43,424 nt of DNA from the NCBI GenBank assembly GCA_031555145.1, contig JAVBUR010000028.1, positions 1 through 43,424 of the forward strand, given 5' to 3'. Source of the stretch: JAJDIA01 sp031555145 (lineage in GTDB: Bacteria > Bacteroidota > Bacteroidia > Bacteroidales > Tannerellaceae). The position numbers were made by a program, and so were the translations under genes. Shown one piece after another: positions 23,901-31,403 of the stretch. Below the pieces are notes generated by a model. That model was not told the DNA's origin, made no database searches, and worked only from the letters and a program-made list of their open reading frames with translations. Each line of letters opens with the position of its first letter. Position 1 is the first letter of the stretch.

Positions 23901-24293
23901 TTAAATATTAAAATCGTCTCTTTTCTTCCCCTTATACCAATCGTTTTCCTCAAGTTGTTTGATCTTGAGTTCAATTTCTGCCAGATCTTCTTTCAGCCTT
24001 TTATGAAAACACCCTTCTCCATCATCGCCTGAAATAAGCCAGTCAATTCTTTGAACATAGGCTTTGGCTATCCGACACATGCGATACCCTTCCTTAAATT
24101 TTTTGATGATCTCGTCTGGATAACGTTGCCAACCTTCTGGTTTTTCGGTTATTGTCTCTTTCTCCCCAAATCCATAACTTTCCTCATAGGAATAATCGTC
24201 ATATCCTTCTTCGTTTTTACGAATTTCATCAAAAATCTCTTCTGCAATCGCATCTATACGATACTGTTGATAATCAAAATGGCCTCCTGACAT
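23901..24293 (-). CDS. MSGGHF-type hypothetical protein
   Basis: I start at ATG 24293 (MSGGHFDYQQYRIDAIAEEI), which has GGAGAG 7-8 nt upstream and lies 4 bp after the DUF1016 stop; the ATG at 24308 would overlap that gene. The 130-aa soluble protein has the MSGGHF.Y.QYRI opening of a small family common in phages and mobile elements, an acidic tyrosine-rich middle (EEGYDDYSYEESYGFGEKE) and a C-terminal helix (LKEDLAEIELKIKQLEENDW). Function is unknown. It forms an operon with the DUF1016 nuclease. The nested transposon inserted just past its stop codon. Confidence 0.75.
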   Translation of the reverse strand: MSGGHFDYQQYRIDAIAEEIFDEIRKNEEGYDDYSYEESYGFGEKETITEKPEGWQRYPDEIIKKFKEGYRMCRIAKAYVQRIDWLISGDDGEGCFHKRLKEDLAEIELKIKQLEENDWYKGKKRDDFNI

Positions 24294-24297
24294 AGTT

Positions 24298-25311
24298 TTA
24301 CTCTCCAATTTCTTTTAATTCTTTCTTCAATTCAGTAAGTAATTGTTTCTCTGAAGGGAGATAAAGTTGATATTTACTTGCCAGTATCGTCTGGTTGTTT
24401 TCTGGCAAAGAATATTTTACCAGCGTATTGTTCTTATCTGCACATAACAAAATTCCTATTGTTGGATTTTCATCAGGTTGTTTCTCGTTTCGGTCGTAAT
24501 AGTTCACATACATCTGTAGCTGACCTATATCCTCATGAGTAATTTTGTTTGTCTTTATTTCTATTACGACAAAACAACGAAGTAGCCTGTTGTAAAATAC
24601 CAAGTCTGCAAAGAATTCATCATCTTCCAGTAGAATTCGCTTCTGACGTGCCACAAACGAAAAACCATTCCCTAATTCCAGCAAAAAGCTTTGTAAATGA
24701 GTGATAAGTGCACTCTCTAAGTCTTTTTCGTAATATGTAGCATCACGTTTGAGACCAAGGAACTCTAAAATCATGGGGTCTTTTATAATCTCAGTAGGCA
24801 ATTCTGGATTTCTTTCTTTCCGTGCAACAGCCAACACCGCTTCTTTATCATTGCTCATCAGCAATCTTTCATAAAGACTAGAATTGATTTGTCGCTCTAA
24901 TTCTCTTCCTGTCCAGTTATTGTTGGCAGCTTCCAATTCGTAGTATTCTCGTTTATCCTCATCGCTAATATGGATAAGTAGTCTATATTGTGACCAATTA
25001 AATTCTGTCCGCAATGCGGACACTTTTGGATAGATACGGTAAAATTGTCTTGCACGATGCAATTGTCGAGGGGAAAAGCCACTTCCAAAATCGGGTTCAA
25101 TCTCGTTAGCGAGACTTGGAATAAGAAATGCCCCATAGTCGGCTCTGTCTTTCCCTTGTTGTTCTTCGTGAAATATTCTTTCGCCTAATTTCCAATACAT
25201 CAATACTCTTTCGTGATCAACACTACGTATAGCATTTTCTCTACTTGATGTGATGATATTTCGGATATCATTAACAAAGTCCTTTGTCAAATCTATTTTT
25301 CTTATGCTCAT
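24298..25311 (-). CDS. yhcG: DUF1016 (YhcG-type) PD-(D/E)xK nuclease family protein
   Basis: The 337-aa protein has the DUF1016 N-terminal domain (residues 15-170: VLMYWKLGERIFHEEQQG, FGSGFSPRQLHRARQFYRIYP, NWSQYRLLIHI) and a C-terminal PD-(D/E)xK nuclease fold with Asp236 in FFADLVFYN and Glu251-Ile-Lys253 in VVIEIKT. Members are frequent in Bacteroides mobile elements and near restriction systems; a DNA-processing or defence role is inferred. A 27-bp palindrome lies 15 bp upstream of the start and a related 17-bp palindrome lies inside the gene near codons 97-103. The MSGGHF gene follows at 4 bp. Confidence 0.9.
   Translation of the reverse strand: MSIRKIDLTKDFVNDIRNIITSSRENAIRSVDHERVLMYWKLGERIFHEEQQGKDRADYGAFLIPSLANEIEPDFGSGFSPRQLHRARQFYRIYPKVSALRTEFNWSQYRLLIHISDEDKREYYELEAANNNWTGRELERQINSSLYERLLMSNDKEAVLAVARKERNPELPTEIIKDPMILEFLGLKRDATYYEKDLESALITHLQSFLLELGNGFSFVARQKRILLEDDEFFADLVFYNRLLRCFVVIEIKTNKITHEDIGQLQMYVNYYDRNEKQPDENPTIGILLCADKNNTLVKYSLPENNQTILASKYQLYLPSEKQLLTELKKELKEIGE
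25006..25022. repeat. 17-bp palindrome inside the DUF1016 gene
   Basis: TGTCCGCA-A-TGCGGACA is a perfect palindrome within the coding sequence, encoding part of SALRTEF. It shares its core with the palindrome upstream of the gene. Confidence 0.8.
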
Positions 25312-25326
25312 ATATTCTTTGTCTTG

Positions 25327-25353
25327 AATTGTGTCCGCAGTGCGGACACAATT
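25327..25353. promoter_or_regulatory. 27-bp palindrome upstream of the DUF1016 gene
   Basis: AATTGTGTCCGCA and TGCGGACACAATT pair perfectly around a single G. No T-tract follows on either strand, so a terminator is unlikely; an operator is more likely. It lies between the integrase stop and the DUF1016 start. Confidence 0.65.
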
Positions 25354-25376
25354 GTTTTCGTTTGTTTATCAGCTGA

Positions 25377-26714
25377 TCAATCCAACAAATTTACTAATTC
25401 TTTTTTTATTTCCTCGTCTATTTCTCGATAGCGTGCGAAGGCTTTGCTTCCTTCCTTATGTCCGCTCAACGCTCCGATCAGATTCGGGTCTTTCACTTTT
25501 TTGTATATATTCCCGATAAATGTTCTTCGCGCCATGTGACTGCTAGCCTCTTCATACAAAGGCTTTTTTACCTCCTCACCTGTGAGTGGGTCAAGGATGG
25601 TTACAATCCTGTTAAGCTTAGCCAGTTCAAATGCCTTTTTAATGGCATCGTTATACTTCTGTTCCGATATAAAGGGTAGCAACCTATTCCCTTCCACATC
25701 CTTATATTTATTCAGAATAGCTTTTGCCCTATCATTTAACGGCACCCTCACTGTTACAGGATTGCCTTCCTTTGTTTTACGAGGAATGTATTCAATCGCC
25801 TCGTTGATAATGTTCTGTTTAGTCATACGGTATAAGTCACCAATACGGCAACCGATAAGGCTTTGAAGAATAAAGATATCCCGTTGGATCTCCACTTGCC
25901 CATATTCGGATAAGTCCGCATCATATAGCTTGTTGCGTTCCTCCAGTGTGATGTAAATAGGTGTTCCATAAGTGCATTCTTCGATATGGAAGTGGTCGAA
26001 AGGTCTATTAGCTGTTCTTTTATTACTATGGCACCAGAGGAAGAAAGTCCTTATTCGGCAGAAGCAATCAATCAACGTGTTGTTTCCTCTGGGCTTTGGA
26101 ATTCGCTTCTCCGGTATCTTTTCATAAATAGCTGGATACAACTCAAAATATTTATGTTCATTTTCGAAGAAGTCCCATATGTCATGTAACGTATCAGGAG
26201 TTACGTTGTCTATATCCAGCATAAACGATTTCTGACCTCGCTTAGTTGCTCTCACATACAACTCATAACGCAGTAAAGCCCTCTTGACTACCCGGAAATT
26301 CTTCTTTCTGACTTCCGAAAGCTTGTGTTTAAGCAAGAATTCATCTAAAAGTTGTTCGAAGGACTGTTTTGTTTCAGCCTCTACTTGCTCTTGTGTTTTG
26401 TATTTGTCAGGGTGGTGATATTTATCAATCAATTCGCCTAGCCATTCGGCATCGGCTTCTTCTGAGTAGTTCTGATTTACAAGAGAAACAATGCTTTGAA
26501 TGTCGTTTCTTAATTTTATCTTTACATCATCGGTCACTAAGGCAACTCTGTCTTTATATCCTTGCTTTTCTGAACTCCAATGATTTGGATTGATTGTCAA
26601 TTCACTAGAGGCTTTGATGTCCTTATTAGCGTCTCTAAGCCGGAAATAGATAGTAGCTTTACTGTCTATATCGTTCTTCTTAGCCGTTTTTCTTATGAAT
26701 GCTGAGACTTTCAT
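25377..26714 (-). CDS. int: Tyrosine recombinase (integrase) of the element
   Basis: The 445-aa integrase catalyses insertion into and excision from tRNA-Leu. I start at ATG 26714 (MKVSAFIRKTAKKN), as in Bacteroides phage-type integrases; the longer frame to 26774 runs through the promoter. An arm-binding domain (1-100) and a SAM-like core-binding domain (about 115-235, SFEQLLDEFLLKHKLSEVRKKNF-like) are followed by the catalytic domain with Arg290 (LIGCRIGDL), His393-x-x-Arg396 (HMARRTF), His419 (LSGHKEGS) and Tyr429 (FARYRE). All catalytic residues are present. It lies next to attR. Confidence 0.94.
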   Translation of the reverse strand: MKVSAFIRKTAKKNDIDSKATIYFRLRDANKDIKASSELTINPNHWSSEKQGYKDRVALVTDDVKIKLRNDIQSIVSLVNQNYSEEADAEWLGELIDKYHHPDKYKTQEQVEAETKQSFEQLLDEFLLKHKLSEVRKKNFRVVKRALLRYELYVRATKRGQKSFMLDIDNVTPDTLHDIWDFFENEHKYFELYPAIYEKIPEKRIPKPRGNNTLIDCFCRIRTFFLWCHSNKRTANRPFDHFHIEECTYGTPIYITLEERNKLYDADLSEYGQVEIQRDIFILQSLIGCRIGDLYRMTKQNIINEAIEYIPRKTKEGNPVTVRVPLNDRAKAILNKYKDVEGNRLLPFISEQKYNDAIKKAFELAKLNRIVTILDPLTGEEVKKPLYEEASSHMARRTFIGNIYKKVKDPNLIGALSGHKEGSKAFARYREIDEEIKKELVNLLD

Positions 26715-26737
26715 GATGATAGGGTTTATATCCGCTA

Positions 26738-26745
26738 CAAAGATA
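26738..26745 (-). promoter_or_regulatory. Integrase -7 element
   Basis: On the minus strand this reads TATCTTTG. A TTTG at 26771-26768 lies 22 bp upstream, inside the TTGTTCCCAA repeat, so arm-site binding could block the promoter. Confidence 0.55.
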
Positions 26746-26749
26746 GAAA

Positions 26750-26770
26750 TTGTTCCCAAATTGTTCCCAA
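26750..26770 (+). repeat. TTGTTCCCAA doublet near attR (putative arm site)
   Basis: Identical to 14276-14296 over 21 bp and in the same orientation. It overlaps the integrase promoter region. Confidence 0.6.
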
Positions 26771-26908
26771 ACATCCTAAATTTATTTCAACTCAATTAAA
26801 TGCAACTAAACAGAATTGTGATCATAATAACTTAATATACAGATATATAAATTCATATCTTACATGTTTTCAATAGTGTAAAAATGTTTCCAAATTCAAT
26901 ATCTCGCC

Positions 26909-26923
26909 CCCGGCTCTGGGTAC
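26909..26923 (+). other. Right attachment site (attR)
   Basis: CCCGGCTCTGGGTAC repeats the tRNA-Leu 3' end (14205-14219). It is followed by ATC rather than CA, so the displaced native end did not encode CCA. Confidence 0.85.
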
Positions 26924-26926
26924 ATC

Positions 26927-26960
26927 AAAAGCCTGATTTTCGGCCGAAAATCAGGCTTTT
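26927..26960 (+). terminator. Original tRNA-Leu terminator, displaced by integration
   Basis: AAAAGCCTGATTTTCGG and its exact complement form a 34-bp palindrome ending in CTTTT, 4 bp after attR. Its place relative to the att repeat suggests it served the tRNA before the element inserted. Confidence 0.75.
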
Positions 26961-26984
26961 AACTTTAATAGAGGTGTACAAAAG

Positions 26985-27030
26985 GGATCAACGGATCAAT
27001 CCGGAAACTTTGGATCAACCCGAAACTTTT
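26985..27030 (+). repeat. GGATCAA direct repeats upstream of the DUF6624 gene
   Basis: GGATCAA occurs at 26985, 26993 and 27012; the last two belong to a 19-bp tandem repeat (GGATCAAyCCGGAAACTTT-like). It may be an operator or just a duplicated segment. Confidence 0.45.
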
Positions 27031-27098
27031 CTTTGTACGACGTAAGAGGTTACGAAATATCTCTTCCGTCGTCTGTATATTATAAACGTTTAATTGTT

Positions 27099-28055
27099 AT
27101 GATGAAGAGAATTGTTATCAGTTGCATGTTGTGTTTGTGCGGCGCGGTTTCGGTAGTTGCTCAAGATGTGGATGCGTTGGTGAATGAGAGTATGGGGCAT
27201 TTCAAACAGTCCGACTTTGAACGGTTTGAAGAAATCTTTCGGCAGATATATGTGGCATATTTGAAAGAGAACCTGCCGTCGTATGAGAAAGCGGTAGCCG
27301 CCATAGGGGAGGGCGACGAAGCCTCTGCTTTTACCTGTCTCAACGAACTGATCGACGACGGTTATTTCCTGGACGAAATAGCGACAGATACCAATTTCAA
27401 AGCATTGCATGGGAAAGCGGACTGGGAGTTATTACTTCAGCAAATCCGCACACTGACGAATGGATATAATAACGAGTTGCGTCGTGAACTAAGGGAAATA
27501 CAAGACAGGGATCAGAGCATCCGCATCCTCTATTTACAAGTTAAGAACGATCCCTCGGGTGAGGCTGTGCATGAATATATGCGAACGGTTGTCGACCCAG
27601 CCTGCGTCGAACGTATCTATTACATCTTGGATAACTACGGCTGGCTGGGCGAAGAAGCGGTAGGGAGTGAAGCCAACGAAACCTTGTTTTTGGGTATCCA
27701 GCATGTGGATGATGTCAAGGTACAGGCAACGTATATGCCGATGCTCCGCCAAGCCGTGCAGGAAGGGAAAGCGGATGGCTGGCACCTGGCTTTCCTTACA
27801 GATCGTATCTTGATGAACCAAGGCCGGAAACAGATCTACGGCACGCAAAAAGTACTCTCCTCCGTTCCCGGCCGTTCCTATATCATTCCGTTGGAATACC
27901 CGGAGAAAGTAGATGAATTGAGACACGAGGTTGGATTGCAGTCCCTAGGCGAAGACCTTGAAAAAGAAGGTATGCATTGGGACCTGAATGAATACCTGCA
28001 GCGTCTTCCCGAGATAGAGAAGATGTATCGGGAGCGGTATGAAAGTAGTAAATAA
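27099..28055 (+). CDS. Secreted DUF6624 protein
   Basis: Starting at ATG 27099 (or 27102), the 318-aa protein has a signal peptide (MMKRIVISCMLCLCGAVSVVAQ) and a C-terminal DUF6624 domain: LREIQDRDQSIR, DPACVERIYYILDNYGWLGEEAVG, LFLGIQHVDD..Q..YMPMLRQAV, LAFLTDRILMNQGRKQIYGTQ. The N-terminal half contains a tetratricopeptide-like helical region. The upstream ATG at 27033 lies in the leader and gives no signal peptide. Function is unknown; likely periplasmic. Base composition is backbone-like. Confidence 0.85.
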   Translation: MMKRIVISCMLCLCGAVSVVAQDVDALVNESMGHFKQSDFERFEEIFRQIYVAYLKENLPSYEKAVAAIGEGDEASAFTCLNELIDDGYFLDEIATDTNFKALHGKADWELLLQQIRTLTNGYNNELRRELREIQDRDQSIRILYLQVKNDPSGEAVHEYMRTVVDPACVERIYYILDNYGWLGEEAVGSEANETLFLGIQHVDDVKVQATYMPMLRQAVQEGKADGWHLAFLTDRILMNQGRKQIYGTQKVLSSVPGRSYIIPLEYPEKVDELRHEVGLQSLGEDLEKEGMHWDLNEYLQRLPEIEKMYRERYESSK

Positions 28056-28089
28056 CTTGTTTCCTGAAAACATCTTCTATCTTAAGTTG

Positions 28090-28119
28090 AAAAAGCATCA
28101 CATTATTGTGATACTTTTT
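28090..28119. terminator. Bidirectional terminator between the DUF6624 and Fic genes
   Basis: AAAAG-C-ATCACA and TGTGAT-A-CTTTTT pair around TTAT with one mismatch. The A- and T-flanks let it serve both convergent genes. Confidence 0.75.
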
Positions 28120-28131
28120 GCGTTTTATCTG

Positions 28132-29133
28132 TTAAAATCTCAACCGCCCTGTTTCAGGTTCTTCAAAAGCATCGCTCTCTTTTAAGAATCTGAATACTTC
28201 CTCAAAGCTATCACCTACAATATAGCCGCTAAATAAATGCAATTTCTCCATAACTCGAATATATACAGAGGGATCATTGTTTCGGGATAATCGTCTTAAC
28301 GAAAGCAGATAATCTTCTCGAAAAACAGTTGGCACAATAATACGAGTCCGCCCGGCTCTCACTAATTCAGCGTTTATCATAATTCGGGAAACTCTTCCGT
28401 TTCCATCGTTAAATGGAAGTACTTCACTGCAAAGAAACATCATGAATATAGCTTTTGCGAATGGATCAGTTAGGGCTGTATATAGTCTGAATCCGTATCT
28501 GAGCGTTCCCTCTACCAGATTAGGTAATACAAAATAGGTGTTCCCTGCCTGATTTACTTTCGTTTTGAATATGCCGGGTTCCAGATCGGGACGACCCTCC
28601 ATAAGTATAGCATGACGATGTCTAAGTATTGCCAAAAAATCATTTTCCGTTGTTGGCACAGTATTCATTTCGGCTCTATTGGAGACTATTTTGAATGTGC
28701 CAAGTATATCATGGGAGTCATTTATCCGTTTTGGCATTAATTTACCTGTTTCCACAATCTCGAGAGCTTCATTTACTTCAAATTTAGTCCCCTCTATGGA
28801 GTTAGAAAAATAACTTTCGAAGAAAGAAAACAGCCGAAAGGAAGGCTCATCCATATTTTTCTCCAATAACTCCTTGAAGAATTTACTTGACAACGCATCG
28901 TAAAGTAAAGAGAATAATTGTGCTCTTTTTTCATCATACGGCATGCCAGCAGCTCGAGCCCTGCCAGACTCTGTGGTTAATATCAAAGCTGGACGGGTCG
29001 CCAAAAGAGCTGAGATTATTCTATCGAGTTTGGCAAATTCCTTTTCCATCCCACATAGTGCCGCAATATTTCTTGCTTCGTCTCGGAAACGATTGACAGC
29101 GTCTTCACCTTGTGAGTTAATCGGCAGTTCCAT
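28132..29133 (-). CDS. Fic family protein lacking the catalytic histidine
   Basis: The 333-aa protein has the class II Fic layout: an N-terminal inhibitory helix with SNSIEG (110-115, motif S/T-xxx-E-G/N), the Fic core, and a C-terminal helical extension. Active Fic enzymes use HPFx(D/E)GNGRxxR to transfer AMP or similar groups. Here residues 239-250 read LPFNDGNGRVSR: the catalytic His is Leu239 (CTT, one base from CAT). The rest of the nucleotide-binding loop is intact, so AMP transfer should be lost while nucleotide binding may remain. The frame stays open upstream to 29257 but without another ATG. It lies beside an integrase fossil. Confidence 0.85.
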   Translation of the reverse strand: MELPINSQGEDAVNRFRDEARNIAALCGMEKEFAKLDRIISALLATRPALILTTESGRARAAGMPYDEKRAQLFSLLYDALSSKFFKELLEKNMDEPSFRLFSFFESYFSNSIEGTKFEVNEALEIVETGKLMPKRINDSHDILGTFKIVSNRAEMNTVPTTENDFLAILRHRHAILMEGRPDLEPGIFKTKVNQAGNTYFVLPNLVEGTLRYGFRLYTALTDPFAKAIFMMFLCSEVLPFNDGNGRVSRIMINAELVRAGRTRIIVPTVFREDYLLSLRRLSRNNDPSVYIRVMEKLHLFSGYIVGDSFEEVFRFLKESDAFEEPETGRLRF

Positions 29134-29257
29134 GCGTTTTTCAACGAAAGATTGTTCCAGAGACTTACTCTCGTCTCCTCTCTTTCTGCTTGGCTGGAGA
29201 ATCTCAAGTGTGCGGCGATATTCAGAGGAAATATATAGAAATGCAAAATAATGTCGA

Positions 29258-29613
29258 TTAATCCAAGAAGTTTATTAACTCCTTCTTCATATCATCATCG
29301 ATCGTACGGTACCGGGCAAAAGCTTTGCTGCCCTCCTTATGTCCGCTCAATGCGCCAACCAAGTTAGGTTCTTTGACCTTTTTATAGATATTCCCGATGA
29401 AATTCCGTTGACCCTCTTTCTTTCTATGCAGTTCAAATCGACGCAGAGAGCGGATAATAACTTTGAAGTTCTTACGGCGTGGCCCCGATAGCTTATGGAT
29501 GGAAAGATATTTTCCATAACATCGAGAAACGAATCCTCTTTAGGAGCAACAGTTTTACGTACAGGTTTATGGAACTTCTTTATCTCTTTCTCTATCAGTT
29601 CGCGGGTGATTGA
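29258..29613 (-). pseudogene. Internally deleted and frameshifted integrase fossil
   Basis: On the minus strand the end reads GNIYKKVKEPNLVGALSGHK then EGSKAFARYRTIDDDMKKEL, nearly matching the C-terminus of the live integrase at 25377. Just before it come HKLSGPRRKNFKVIIRSLRRFELH, matching the core-binding domain, so some 240 codons including the catalytic Arg and HxxR are gone. Further upstream, in another frame, lies SITRELIEKEIKKFHKPV...DSFLDVMENIF, showing a frameshift near 29505. This is a relic of an older related element. Confidence 0.85.
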
Positions 29614-29686
29614 ACAAAACCGCATTTCCGTGTCCGCATTGTGTCCGCATTTTTGCAAAAGTACCCAAAATGCCTCCAAACATATG

Positions 29687-30451
29687 CTAAAATACAATTG
29701 GGATTTTATACCTAATAGTCTGCATCCCTTCACTAATCTCTGAACCTGAGATTTCTATGTAGGTTTTACCTGTCTTTTCAAAAAGGCCTAAGGTTAATCC
29801 ATAAAGCTTCGTCGAAAAGTTCGCAAACTCTTCCGGTGTTGTCGGCATTGTTACATTTTCTGGCTCCGAGAATTGCCACTTATAGCCACGCCAAGCACTT
29901 TTAAAAACGTTGTCAGCGCTAGTAACACAAATAGTATCTAAGGGGATTAGCTTATAGCTATTCATTTTGACAATGTTATTTTGGGTGTCAATGGTGGTAG
30001 CATTTAAATGCGAAAGTTTACCGTTTGCCTTGAAAGAAATGATACCATTACTCTTCGTTATAATAACTTTCATTCTATCTGAAGCTACAACCTGCATGTC
30101 ACTCATATCGTTCAAGTACTTTTTATATTCTTCCCATTCTGGCTCCGTCATTCCTAATCTTGGGTCATAAGAAATGATTCCCCCTGCTGTCTCTACAAGT
30201 TCTTGCTGCTCCATAAACCACTCCGAATTATCCCTCATTGCTTGCATTAATTTGGCTTGCAATACCTGCCTTCTTGGAGACATTGTAACTTCATCCATAA
30301 TTTCAACCATAATTTCACCAGATGGAATGAGTAAGTCTATGTCTTTTTGAATGTTTCTGGAAATTTTCTGCTCCACCACATTTTCCTTATTGGGGGAATG
30401 CCCACAGGCAGAAAGAAAAGTTAAAATTAAAAATAACTGTTTTAGTTGCAT
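29687..30451 (-). CDS. Hypothetical lipoprotein
   Basis: The 254-aa protein has a lipoprotein signal (LKQLFLILTFLSAC with Cys16). The mature part has no domain I recognise: a helical region with EIMVEIMDEVTMSPRRQVLQAK, then beta-rich segments (RMKVIITKSNGIISFKANGKLS) and a C-terminal YGLTLGLFEKTGKTYIEI strand. It probably sits in the inner leaflet of the outer membrane. The stop is about 70 bp from the integrase fossil. It starts 16 bp after the methyltransferase stop on the same strand. Confidence 0.75.
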   Translation of the reverse strand: MQLKQLFLILTFLSACGHSPNKENVVEQKISRNIQKDIDLLIPSGEIMVEIMDEVTMSPRRQVLQAKLMQAMRDNSEWFMEQQELVETAGGIISYDPRLGMTEPEWEEYKKYLNDMSDMQVVASDRMKVIITKSNGIISFKANGKLSHLNATTIDTQNNIVKMNSYKLIPLDTICVTSADNVFKSAWRGYKWQFSEPENVTMPTTPEEFANFSTKLYGLTLGLFEKTGKTYIEISGSEISEGMQTIRYKIPIVF

Positions 30452-30467
30452 ATGCTTTATTTCTATG

Positions 30468-31229
30468 TTACTTATTAAAAGCTAAAACATATATCTGTTT
30501 TTCCGAATGATCGCTAAATGCGCCTTCTTCAAAACTTCCAAACTTGTGAATAACCGTAAACCCAGCCTGTTCCAGGTATGAATCCAACTCTTGAGGAAAA
30601 AACAACCTCATATCCAGATTTTGAATCGAATGAAACGCTCCATTAATAACATAACACCATTCAATGCGATTGATTTGGGTTGCGTTTTCATAACGCATCT
30701 TTTGTTTTATCAGCACTTCCCTTCCATCGCCGGTAGTATATTCAGCAATTACTGCTTGCTCCTTTTCAGCCTCAACAATATATTGGATATTAGGGTTAAA
30801 GCAATCCAGCAGAAACAAGCCTCCTTCCTTGAGATGTTTTTTCACACACCCTAATGCTCTAAAGAAATCTTCATTCCGATACAGATGATTGATGGAATTA
30901 AATGGAATAAAAATGAGGTCGAATTTTTGTTGCAAGTCTAACATTCGAATATCTGCTTCAATGAAATCGATCTCTAATCCTGCTTCGGTTGCTTTTGCCT
31001 TTGCTTGTTCAAGCATTGACAGAGTGTAGTCTACTCCACAAATAGAGTATCCTTCCTTGGCAATGGGAAGCGTAAGCCTGCCTGTACCACAACAAAGTTC
31101 AAGTATTTTAGTATTCTTATTTTTCGGCAGCCACTTTTTGTAAAATTGCAGATCATACAAAAAGGTATTTAATCCATCATACATATTTGCATCATAAATC
31201 AAATCGCCAACCTTGCAATCAGTACTCAT
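30468..31229 (-). CDS. Class I SAM-dependent methyltransferase
   Basis: I start at ATG 31229 (MSTDCKVGDLIYDANMYDGL), the usual opening for this family; the frame is open to 31394 but the extension is unlike homologues and reads into an inverted repeat. The 253-aa protein has motif I ILELCCGTGRLTLPIA, the SAM ribose acid in GVDYT, motif II FIEADIRML, motif III DLIFIPFNSINHL, and a C-terminal beta-hairpin (RLFFPQELDSYLEQAGF). The substrate is unknown. Cytoplasmic. Confidence 0.85.
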   Translation of the reverse strand: MSTDCKVGDLIYDANMYDGLNTFLYDLQFYKKWLPKNKNTKILELCCGTGRLTLPIAKEGYSICGVDYTLSMLEQAKAKATEAGLEIDFIEADIRMLDLQQKFDLIFIPFNSINHLYRNEDFFRALGCVKKHLKEGGLFLLDCFNPNIQYIVEAEKEQAVIAEYTTGDGREVLIKQKMRYENATQINRIEWCYVINGAFHSIQNLDMRLFFPQELDSYLEQAGFTVIHKFGSFEEGAFSDHSEKQIYVLAFNK

Positions 31230-31323
31230 TTTGTTCTTCAACACTGTTTTAGTGATACACAATTTTTCACTCGTAAAAATACTAATTATTTGAGACATAG
31301 AGAAATCATATTCGAGTACTTTT

Positions 31324-31380
31324 CCTTTTTTCGTTGTCCCATGTCTGCAGGGGAGTATGACATGGGACAATAAAAAAAGG
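31324..31380. repeat. Long interrupted inverted repeat
   Basis: CCTTTTTT-cg-TTGTCCCATGTC pairs with GACATGGGACAA-ta-AAAAAAGG across 13 nt: 8 and 12 bp of perfect pairing with one 2-nt mismatch. The T-run is at the 5' side of each strand, the wrong place for an intrinsic terminator. Confidence 0.6.
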
Positions 31381-31403
31381 AAGAAATGTTGCAAGAGCTT
31401 AAT

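Larger units (their letters stand above)
14205..26923. mobile_element. Integrative mobilizable element in tRNA-Leu, about 12.7 kb
   Basis: It is bounded by a 15-bp direct repeat of the tRNA-Leu 3' end (14205-14219 and 26909-26923). From left to right it carries: unknown 306-aa protein, HTH-Panacea protein, two small genes, a membrane protein, relaxase, MobC-like protein, a possible oriT, a DnaC-like ATPase, a winged-helix-like protein, a HTH (excisionase-like) protein, an unknown 291-aa protein, a nested ISL3-ended transposon, a MSGGHF protein, a DUF1016 nuclease and the integrase. No type IV secretion genes are present, so transfer would need a helper element. Coding density and base composition (A+T richer) differ from the flanking backbone. 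Confidence 0.88.

Noticed and set aside
14205..26923. Self-transmissible conjugative element
   Set aside because: No VirB4, VirD4-type coupling protein or tra genes are found between the att sites.
29016..29246. 76-aa frame overlapping the Fic N-terminus
   Set aside because: Wrong frame relative to the Fic protein, no domain, fills the gap between Fic and the integrase fossil.
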